Positions 5,456 through 10,791 of a stretch of DNA of 10,791 nt are shown in pieces; positions within the stretch are counted from its first letter, which is position 1; each line of letters begins with the position of its first letter. The stretch covers positions 1-10,791 of the forward strand of contig CAZYFM010000109.1 of NCBI GenBank assembly GCA_964646885.1, in the 5' to 3' direction. The notes under the pieces were generated by a model. That model searched no databases, was not told the origin of the DNA, and saw only the letters and a program-made list of their open reading frames with translations. The DNA is from SZUA-430 sp964646885. Its GTDB lineage: Bacteria; Pseudomonadota; Alphaproteobacteria; Micropepsales; Micropepsaceae. The translations under genes were made by a program, and so were the position numbers.

Positions 5456-6614
5456 GGGTCCCTACGCCGGCATCAAGGTCGTCGACCTGACGCGCGTTCT
5501 CGCCGGCCCCTACTGCACGATGATGCTGGCTGACCTCGGCGCGACGGTCATCAAGGTCGAGGTCCCCGTCACCGGCGAAGACTCGCGCCACATCGGCCCG
5601 TTCATCAAGGGCAAGTCCGCCTACTTCACCTCGGTCAATCGCGGCAAGAACTCGATCGCGCTCGACCTGAAGGCGGCGAAGGACCGCGAAGTGTTCGAAC
5701 GCCTGCTGTCGGAAGCCGACATCCTCATCGAGAACTACCGCGGCGGAACGATGGAAAAGCTCGGCTATGCCTGGCCGCAGCTCCACGCTCGCTACCCGCG
5801 CCTGATCTATTGCGCCGTCAGCGGCTTCGGCCACACCGGACCCTACAGGGACAAGCCCGCCTACGACATCGTCGTGCAGGGCATGGGCGGCATGATGAGC
5901 CTGACGGGCCACCCGGGATCGCCCCCCACGCGCGTCGGAACGTCGATCGGCGACATCACGGCCGGCCTCTTCGCGCTGTCCGCGCTCGGCGCCGCACTCT
6001 TTCACCGGGAGCGCACCGGCGAGGCACAGTTCGTCGACATCGCGATGCTCGACTGCCAGGTGGCACTGCTCGAGAACGCGATCGCCCGCACGATCGCCAC
6101 CGGGCATCCGCCGGGACCGCTGGGCTCGCGCCACCCCTCGATCACGCCATTCGCAGCCTTCAGGACGGCGGACCAGCACATCATCATCGCCGCCGGCAAC
6201 GACCAGCTCTTCAACCGGCTCTGCGAGGCGATTGGCGCACCGGCGCTGGCCCGCGACCCGCGCTTCGCGACGAACGACAAGCGCAACACGCATCATGTCG
6301 AGCTCGCGGCCGAACTCGAGAACGTGCTCAAGACCCGTGGGGCGGCTGAATGGATTTCGGCCATCGAGGGCGCCGGCGTTCCTTGCGGCCCGATCAACAA
6401 CGTGGCGCAGGTCATGGCCGACCCTCAGGTCCGCGCGCGCAACATGATCGTATCCATGGAAGACCCGGACTTCGGCCGCCTTGAACTCGCAGGCAACCCG
6501 ATGAAGCTGTCAGCCTTCACGGACGAAAAAACCCGCCCCCCAGCCCAGAGGCTGGATGAGCGGGGTGATGACATCAGGGCTCACGGCTTCGCAGCCGTGA
6601 TGAAGGAACCTTAG
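5448..6614 (+). CDS. CaiB/BaiF-type class III CoA-transferase
   Basis: A 388-residue family III CoA-transferase, which moves CoA between organic acids through an aspartyl-anhydride mechanism. Seen: the N-terminal GIKVVDLTRVLAGPY (8-22) and LADLGATVIKVE (28-39), NRGKNSIALDLK (64-75), the VSGFGHTGPY region (124-133), and TSIGDITAGLFA with D169. That Asp has the same number as the catalytic Asp169 of formyl-CoA transferase. VPCGPINN (311-318) and the C-terminal QRLDERGDD segment (368-375) are also typical. The acyl substrate cannot be assigned. The frame is open upstream to 5352, but homology begins at MSKGPYAG, so I start at 5448. This ATG lies inside the last codons of the DUF4169 gene (ATGAGTAA), which implies coupling. 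The 3' end overlaps the stop of the opposing beta-barrel gene. Confidence 0.93.
   Translation: MSKGPYAGIKVVDLTRVLAGPYCTMMLADLGATVIKVEVPVTGEDSRHIGPFIKGKSAYFTSVNRGKNSIALDLKAAKDREVFERLLSEADILIENYRGGTMEKLGYAWPQLHARYPRLIYCAVSGFGHTGPYRDKPAYDIVVQGMGGMMSLTGHPGSPPTRVGTSIGDITAGLFALSALGAALFHRERTGEAQFVDIAMLDCQVALLENAIARTIATGHPPGPLGSRHPSITPFAAFRTADQHIIIAAGNDQLFNRLCEAIGAPALARDPRFATNDKRNTHHVELAAELENVLKTRGAAEWISAIEGAGVPCGPINNVAQVMADPQVRARNMIVSMEDPDFGRLELAGNPMKLSAFTDEKTRPPAQRLDERGDDIRAHGFAAVMKEP
6526..6564 (-). terminator. Rho-independent terminator of the beta-barrel gene, inside the CoA-transferase CDS
   Basis: On the minus strand there is a two-part stem. The inner CCAGCC-TCTG-GGCTGG is 6 bp with a 4-nt loop (6540-6555). 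The outer CCCGC (6560-6564) pairs with GCGGG (6532-6536) across a small internal loop. TTTTTT follows directly (6526-6531). It begins about 47 nt past the stop codon of the outer-membrane gene. On the plus strand the same bases encode the last part of the CoA-transferase, where they have no T-run and would not terminate. Confidence 0.72.
6581..6600. repeat. Perfect 8-bp hairpin near the convergent stop codons
   Basis: TCACGGCT-TCGC-AGCCGTGA is a perfect 8-bp inverted repeat with a 4-nt loop. It lies within the CoA-transferase coding sequence (residues about 378-384) and 10 nt downstream of the opposing gene's stop codon. No T-run follows on either strand. It may act as an upstream stabilising stem for the outer-membrane gene's mRNA, just ahead of the terminator. 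Confidence 0.5.
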
Positions 6615-7339
6615 TTCAGCGGTCCCGAGAAGAAGTAGCTCACGCTCAGCTCGACCGTGTCCATGTCCGGATCAAAGCCGAGGTCATAGGTGTTCAGCGC
6701 TTCCTGGAACGCGACCTGGTCACTATCGAACGAATAGTGGCGCCACTCGAAGCTCAGCGTTGTGTTGTCGGCCACCGAGAACGACGTGCCCAGGCCGTAG
6801 GTGAAGCCCGAGAACGTGATGTCCTGGCTCTCCGCCGTCGAGCAGGCTACCGCTGGCGTGCCGCAGGTCTCCGAGCGCTCGATCTGCGCATCCGCATAGG
6901 CCCAGGAGTAACCGGCCGTCGCATAGAGCAGCGTGCTCGGCATCACCTGGTAGCCACCCTTCGCGCGCAGGCTGAGGATCGTATCGAAGATCAGGCTGTT
7001 GTCGTCGGCTTCAGCACCCGGCGTGGTGCTCTCGGCCTGGTCGTCGGAATCCGAGGCATCCGTCAGCGTCACGTCAAAGACGGCGCCCAGCGTGAAGCCA
7101 TTGAACGGATGATTGTAGCCCGCATGCACGCCGCCGCTGAGCGCGCTGAACTTGTAGTCCGCCTGGGACGTCGTGAGCGCATTGCCCGGCGTCGTGTTCT
7201 GCGAAGAGCTCGCATCGCCGAACGTGTCGCCAAGCTGAACGCCGGCATAGAAGCCGGTGAAGTCACCCGCGCCGGCCGGTGCGGCCGTCACGAGAAGGGC
7301 TGCCGCGAAGGCCGCAAGCGAGCCAAAGCGCTTCGTCAT
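6611..7339 (-). CDS. Outer-membrane beta-barrel protein (OmpA/OprF-like barrel)
   Basis: A 242-residue protein with a Sec signal peptide: MTKRFGSLAAFAAALLVTAA, then an AGA site with probable cleavage after A24. The mature start GDFTGFYAGVQLGDTFG is the hallmark first strand of the 8-strand outer-membrane barrel family (Omp_b-brl type). Alternating barrel strands follow, including FSALSGGVHAGYN, LRAKGGYQVMPSTLLYATAGYSWA (120s-147) and TYGLGTSFSVADNTTLSFEWRHY (180-202). C159 and C166 in a predicted surface loop may form a disulfide. The last strand ends SYFF and is followed by five extra residues (SGPLN), so the usual terminal aromatic is absent. The frame is open to 7396, but the signal peptide and AGGAGA at 7346-7351 (6 nt spacing) fix the start at 7339. 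Its role (structural protein or small porin) is not resolvable. Confidence 0.88.
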   Translation of the reverse strand: MTKRFGSLAAFAAALLVTAAPAGAGDFTGFYAGVQLGDTFGDASSSQNTTPGNALTTSQADYKFSALSGGVHAGYNHPFNGFTLGAVFDVTLTDASDSDDQAESTTPGAEADDNSLIFDTILSLRAKGGYQVMPSTLLYATAGYSWAYADAQIERSETCGTPAVACSTAESQDITFSGFTYGLGTSFSVADNTTLSFEWRHYSFDSDQVAFQEALNTYDLGFDPDMDTVELSVSYFFSGPLN

Positions 7340-7348
7340 TGGAATTCT

Positions 7349-7376
7349 CCTGTTTCGGGGTCGGGCCTGAAACAGG
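7349..7376 (-). promoter_or_regulatory. 5'-leader hairpin overlapping the Shine-Dalgarno of the beta-barrel gene
   Basis: In the mRNA, CCUGUUUC (7376-7369) can pair perfectly over 8 bp with GAAACAGG (7356-7349), leaving a 12-nt loop. The 3' arm contains the AGG of the AGGAGA ribosome binding site (7346-7351). The stem could therefore limit ribosome access and provide a point of control, for example by a small RNA, a protein or temperature. Only the pairing is seen; the control is inferred. Confidence 0.55.
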
Positions 7377-7408
7377 CGCGTGACCATTCCCGCCAATTCG
7401 AGCGCCTT

Positions 7409-7431
7409 ATGGTTAACCCGGGGTAAATTAA
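7409..7431 (-). promoter_or_regulatory. CtrA-like sequence upstream of the beta-barrel gene
   Basis: The minus strand holds TTAACCAT (7409-7416), identical to the 8-mer CtrA-type half-site reported for Caulobacter. A second TTAA occurs at 7428-7431, 11 bp away, instead of the 7 bp of the full TTAA-N7-TTAAC site. It lies about 70 bp upstream of the start codon, within reach of a promoter, but I could not settle on -35 and -10 boxes there. Confidence 0.38.
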
Positions 7432-7638
7432 GGTCAGGAGCAACAAGGATTGGAGGACCGCACGAAACCTTTGCCGCCGGGCGTCATCAGCGCGCCACAG
7501 TCACGCGACACGCCAATCGCATCCGGCGCGTCCGGATTATGGCTCAAATCCGCGGGACGCTGCCCCGGCCCGGAACTGTCCTGCGGAAAACTGGCGAAGC
7601 GTTTTGCGGCGACGGCCGTGCTAGTCTTTAACTGAATC
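7432..7638. other. Intergenic region upstream of uvrD, no gene recognised
   Basis: This divergent spacer between the beta-barrel gene and the helicase gene holds short open frames on both strands, but none resembles a known protein or has a ribosome binding site. It contains a 6-bp stem, ATCCGG-CGCGT-CCGGAT (7521-7537), and an imperfect stem joining AAAAC to GTTTT near 7583-7608. A possible weak promoter for uvrD is TTGCGG (7604-7609) with GCTAGTCT (7620-7627). A GANTC site (GAATC, 7634-7638) abuts the start codon. Confidence 0.4.
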
Positions 7639-9906
7639 ATGACCCAGCAAAACCTTGCCCAAGTCCCGACGGCCGCCGAGCCGCCCTATCTGCGCGGACT
7701 GAACGAAGCGCAGCGCGAAGCCGTCCTCACGACGGACGGCCCCGTCCTCGTGCTGGCAGGCGCTGGCACCGGCAAGACACGCGTGCTCACCACGCGCCTC
7801 GCCCACCTCATCGCCTCGCGAAAGGCCTGGCCCAGCCAGATCCTCGCCGTCACCTTCACGAACAAGGCCGCCCGCGAGATGATCGAGCGCACCGGCGCCG
7901 TGATCGGCGAGATGGTCGAAGGCATGCCCTGGCTCGGCACATTCCACTCCATCTGCGCCAAGATGCTGCGCCGTCACGCCGAACTCGTCGGCCTCAAGCA
8001 CAACTTCTCGATCCTCGACGACGACGACCAGCTGCGCCTCCTCAAGCAGGTGATCGACGCCGCCCGCATCGACGAGAAGCGATGGCCCGCGCGACACATC
8101 TCCTCGCTCATCGACAGTTGGAAAAACCGCGCCCTGACGCCAAAGGATGTGCCCGCCGGAGAATCCTTCGCCTACGGCAATGGCAAGGGCGCCGAGATCT
8201 ACGAGGCCTACCAGCAGCGCCTGAAGGCTCTGAACGCCGTCGACTTCGGCGACCTTCTGCTCGACGTGATCACGATCCTGCGCACGCACCCGGAAGTCCT
8301 TGCCGACTACCAGCAGCGCTTCGCCTACATCCTCGTCGATGAGTACCAGGACACCAACGTCGCGCAGTATCTGTGGCTGCGCCTGCTGTCGAGCCAGCGG
8401 CGCAACATCTGCTGCGTCGGTGACGACGACCAGTCCATCTACGGCTGGCGCGGCGCGGAAGTCGACAACATCCTGCGCTTCGAGAAGGACTTCCCCGGCG
8501 CCAAGCTCATCCGCCTCGAACGCAACTATCGCTCGACGCCCCACATCCTCGCCGCCGCCTCGGGCCTCATTGCCGCGAACAAGAGCCGGCTCGGCAAGAC
8601 GCTCTGGACCGACCTGCCGCAGGGCGAGCGCGTATCCGTGCGCGGCGTCTGGGACGCCGAGGAGGAAGCACGCACCATAGCCGGCGACATCGAGCAGGCC
8701 GCGCGCGCCGGACGCAGGCTCAGCGACATCGCCATTCTCGTCCGCGCCTCGTTCCAGATGCGAAGCTTCGAAGAGCGCTTCGTGCAGCTGGGCATTCCCT
8801 ATCGCGTCATCGGCGGTCCACGCTTCTACGAACGCCAGGAAATCCGTGACGCCCTCGCCTATCTCCGCGTGATCGCGCAGCCCGACGACGACCTCGCCTT
8901 CGAGCGCATCTTCAACAAGCCCAAGCGCGGCCTTGGCGACGCCGCCCTTCAGGCCGTGCACAAGATGGCCCGCGCGCTCAACAAGCCGCTGCTGGCCGCC
9001 GCCCAGGCGTTGACCGAAACCGATGAAGTACCCGCACGCACGCGCAGCCTCATCCGCGAGCTCGTGCAGCAATTCGCGCGCTGGCGCGACCAGGCAACGG
9101 CACTGCCCCACACCGAGCTCGCCGAAATCGTGCTCGACGAAAGCGGTTACACCGCAATGTGGCAGGCCGACCGCACGCCGGAAGCGCCGGGCCGTCTCGA
9201 GAACCTGAAGGAACTCATCCGCTCGATGGAGGAGTTCGACTCCCTCGGCGGCTTCCTCGAGCACGTCTCGCTCGTCATGGAGATCGAGCAGTCCGACACG
9301 CAGGACAAGGTCACCATCATGACCCTGCACGGCGCGAAGGGCCTTGAGTTCCCGACCGTCTTCCTGCCGGGCTGGGAGGAAGGCCTGTTCCCGAGCCAGC
9401 GCACGCTCGACGAAAACGGCTTGCAGGGTCTCGAGGAAGAGCGTCGCCTCGCCTACGTGGGCCTGACACGCGCAAAGGAACGCGCCTGCATTTCCTACGC
9501 CGCCAACCGTCGCGTCCATGGCATGTGGCAGAGCGCGGTGCCCTCGCGCTTCATCGGTGAACTGCCCCAGGACACGGTCGTGTTCGAGAACGATCCCGGC
9601 CTGCCTTATGGCAACTCGACGCTGTCATCGGGCCCCGCCTTCGACAGCACCTACAATTCACCCGGCTGGCAGCGTGCGCAGTCACGCCGCGGCGAGGTCT
9701 TTGGCTCGCGGCCCGCGATCGAATCCCACGCCGAACTCGTGGCCACCTCGGATCCGGAAGCGGCCACCTTCGAGCGCGGCGAGCGCGTATTCCACCAGAA
9801 ATTCGGATATGGACGCGTCACCGCCATCGACGGCAACAAGCTGACCGTCCGCTTCGACAAGGCCGGCGAAAAGCGCGTCATTTCAAACTTCGTAGCCAGA
9901 GCCTGA
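7639..9906 (+). CDS. uvrD: UvrD/PcrA-type superfamily 1 DNA helicase
   Basis: A 755-residue 3'-5' DNA helicase of the UvrD/PcrA/Rep group, which removes incised strands in nucleotide-excision and mismatch repair and clears proteins from DNA. All SF1A motifs are present: Q motif LNEAQREAV (21-29), Walker A GAGTGKT (41-47), Ia VTFTNKAAREM (71-81), Ib GTFHSIC (100-106), II VDEYQDTN (233-240), III GDDDQSIYGWRGA (261-273), IV LERNYRS (293-299), V TLHGAKGLEFPTVF (562-575) and VI EERRLAYVGLTRAKE (600-614). The C-terminal 711-752 segment (GERVFHQKFGYGRVTAIDG...) is the Tudor-like domain that contacts RNA polymerase in UvrD and PcrA and is missing in Rep. Length is normal. No Shine-Dalgarno sequence precedes the ATG, so translation may be leaderless. 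prmA follows after 5 bp. Confidence 0.95.
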   Translation: MTQQNLAQVPTAAEPPYLRGLNEAQREAVLTTDGPVLVLAGAGTGKTRVLTTRLAHLIASRKAWPSQILAVTFTNKAAREMIERTGAVIGEMVEGMPWLGTFHSICAKMLRRHAELVGLKHNFSILDDDDQLRLLKQVIDAARIDEKRWPARHISSLIDSWKNRALTPKDVPAGESFAYGNGKGAEIYEAYQQRLKALNAVDFGDLLLDVITILRTHPEVLADYQQRFAYILVDEYQDTNVAQYLWLRLLSSQRRNICCVGDDDQSIYGWRGAEVDNILRFEKDFPGAKLIRLERNYRSTPHILAAASGLIAANKSRLGKTLWTDLPQGERVSVRGVWDAEEEARTIAGDIEQAARAGRRLSDIAILVRASFQMRSFEERFVQLGIPYRVIGGPRFYERQEIRDALAYLRVIAQPDDDLAFERIFNKPKRGLGDAALQAVHKMARALNKPLLAAAQALTETDEVPARTRSLIRELVQQFARWRDQATALPHTELAEIVLDESGYTAMWQADRTPEAPGRLENLKELIRSMEEFDSLGGFLEHVSLVMEIEQSDTQDKVTIMTLHGAKGLEFPTVFLPGWEEGLFPSQRTLDENGLQGLEEERRLAYVGLTRAKERACISYAANRRVHGMWQSAVPSRFIGELPQDTVVFENDPGLPYGNSTLSSGPAFDSTYNSPGWQRAQSRRGEVFGSRPAIESHAELVATSDPEAATFERGERVFHQKFGYGRVTAIDGNKLTVRFDKAGEKRVISNFVARA

Positions 9907-9911
9907 ACCCG

Positions 9912-10760
9912 ATGCCCATTTGCTGGAAAGCCCGTGCCGTGCTGCCGAAACTCGACGCCCTCAGGCTGAGTGAAGCAATGGAACAGCTCGAACCCTCGCC
10001 GGTCGTCTCCGCCTTCGAACTGGGCGAGCGCGGCATGTGGGAAGTCGAGGCATTCTTCGGCATCGAGCCCGACGAAGCCGAACTCAACCATACCTTCGGC
10101 GTGCCGATCCGCGTCATTCCGATCGAGGACGAAAACTGGGTCGCCCGCGCCCTTGACGGCCTTCCACCGGTTGAGACCCGCCGCTTCTTCATCTATGGCA
10201 GCCATGACGAGAGCATGGTCCCGCCCAACAGGATCGGCCTGAAGATCGAGGCATCCTACGCCTTCGGCACGGGCCACCACGGCACGACACGCGGCTGCCT
10301 CCTGGCCTTCGAACACCTCGCAAGGCGGCGCAGCTTCGACAATGCGCTGGACCTTGGTTGCGGCACCGGCGTGCTCGGCATGGCCTTCGCCAGGCTGCTG
10401 CATCGCCCGGTCGTTGCCACAGACATCGACCCGCTCGCCACCGCGAAATCCATCGAGAACGCGCGCATCAATCGCGCCGGCCCCTGGATGCGCATCGAAA
10501 CGGCAAATGGCTTCCGCTCGCAGCTGATCGCCGACAACGCGCCCTATGACCTGATCTTCGCGAACATCCTCGCTGGCCCGCTGATGAAGCTGATGCCCGG
10601 CATCTGGAAGAACACGGCACCCGGCGGAAACGTGATCCTCTCCGGCATCCTCGACGAGCAGGCCCTCGGCATCTGCAGCATCGCCAGGAGCTTCGGCTTC
10701 AGGATCCTCCGCCGCTCCGCCCTCGAAGGCTGGATCACGCTGATCCTCCAGCGTCCGTGA
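9912..10760 (+). CDS. prmA: Ribosomal protein L11 methyltransferase
   Basis: A 282-residue SAM-dependent enzyme that trimethylates several amino groups of ribosomal protein L11 in the cytoplasm. The N-terminal substrate-recruitment domain (about 1-75) precedes the Rossmann methyltransferase core. Seen in the core: KIEASYAFGTGHHGTTRGCL (111-130), the PrmA-specific lead-in to the SAM site; motif I LDLGCGTGVLGMAFA (146-160); the acidic end of strand 2 at ATDIDP (169-174); motif IV DLIFANILAGPLM (213-225); and PGGNVILSGIL (237-247). Its length is close to that of E. coli PrmA. It starts 5 bp after the helicase stop with a poor ribosome binding site, so it is probably co-transcribed and coupled. 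No link in function with the helicase is implied. Confidence 0.94.
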   Translation: MPICWKARAVLPKLDALRLSEAMEQLEPSPVVSAFELGERGMWEVEAFFGIEPDEAELNHTFGVPIRVIPIEDENWVARALDGLPPVETRRFFIYGSHDESMVPPNRIGLKIEASYAFGTGHHGTTRGCLLAFEHLARRRSFDNALDLGCGTGVLGMAFARLLHRPVVATDIDPLATAKSIENARINRAGPWMRIETANGFRSQLIADNAPYDLIFANILAGPLMKLMPGIWKNTAPGGNVILSGILDEQALGICSIARSFGFRILRRSALEGWITLILQRP

Positions 10761-10791
10761 TGACACTGCGAAGCTGCCGTTGAAGGCCCGG

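Noticed and set aside
5283..6296. A 337-codon open frame antisense to the DUF4169 and CoA-transferase genes
   Set aside because: Arg/Asp/Val-rich text typical of the reverse complement of a GC-rich gene; the plus strand encodes a clear family III CoA-transferase.
7434..7640. Small genes in the beta-barrel/uvrD spacer on either strand
   Set aside because: Neither the 68-codon minus frame nor the 61-codon plus frame has a ribosome binding site or a recognisable motif; both fit chance in GC-rich DNA.
7621..9519. A 632-codon open frame antisense to uvrD
   Set aside because: It mirrors the third-position GC bias of uvrD, its translation looks like low-complexity Ala/Gly/Val/Asp text with no family motif, and uvrD has every helicase motif on the other strand.
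9651..10766. A 371-codon open frame antisense to uvrD and prmA
   Set aside because: It spans the junction of two well-supported genes on the other strand and has no recognisable domain; it is a shadow of high GC3.
1..10791. CRISPR array, tRNA, IS element or prophage
   Set aside because: No spaced direct repeats, no cloverleaf with a CCA-type end, no transposase, integrase or phage protein was found on either strand.

Overview
The window reads as ordinary chromosomal DNA of a GC-rich alphaproteobacterium. Pointers are the SspB-alpha/FumC pair, the small RHH and DUF4169 proteins, a Caulobacter-like -10 element (GCTAAACC), and a TTAACCAT CtrA-type half-site. A Caulobacterales/Hyphomonadaceae/Rhodobacterales-like host is my inference, and no rRNA or other taxonomic marker is present. 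No CRISPR array, tRNA, insertion sequence, phage gene or recognised defence system was found.

Left part (1-3045), minus strand. mscL, the large mechanosensitive channel, is cut only at its extreme C-terminus by the window edge. Upstream of it lies a compact three-gene operon transcribed right to left: a DUF4386-type multi-pass membrane protein, a Tat-exported nitroreductase-like flavoprotein of the Acg type, and a MarR-family repressor. It is driven by a textbook sigma70-type promoter (TTGACA, 17 bp, TATATA). Two copies of a 16-bp dyad (ACATTCC-N2-GGAATGT type) sit exactly 20 bp apart: one fills the -35/-10 spacer, the other covers the -10 and start site. The simplest reading is an autoregulated stress or detoxification operon whose last gene encodes its own repressor. 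This is the most original part of the window.

Middle part (3046-6614), plus strand. A tight five-gene run: sspB (ClpXP adaptor), fumC (class II fumarase), a ribbon-helix-helix protein, a DUF4169 protein and a CaiB/BaiF-type class III CoA-transferase. Gaps are 2, 13 and 2 bp, then an 8-bp overlap. sspB may be read from a leaderless or nearly leaderless mRNA.

Convergent junction (about 6526-6614). The CoA-transferase and an outer-membrane beta-barrel gene on the opposite strand overlap at their stop codons. The beta-barrel gene's probable Rho-independent terminator (two-part GC stem followed by T6) lies inside the CoA-transferase coding sequence. The beta-barrel leader has an 8-bp hairpin that takes in half of its Shine-Dalgarno sequence, and a CtrA-like site further upstream.

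Right part (7639-10760), plus strand. A full-length UvrD/PcrA-type helicase is followed 5 bp later by prmA, the ribosomal protein L11 methyltransferase. The last 31 bases hold no recognisable gene start.

I found no clearly new multi-gene system. The items most worth following up are the dual-operator promoter with its operon, the intragenic terminator, and the leader hairpin of the beta-barrel gene.
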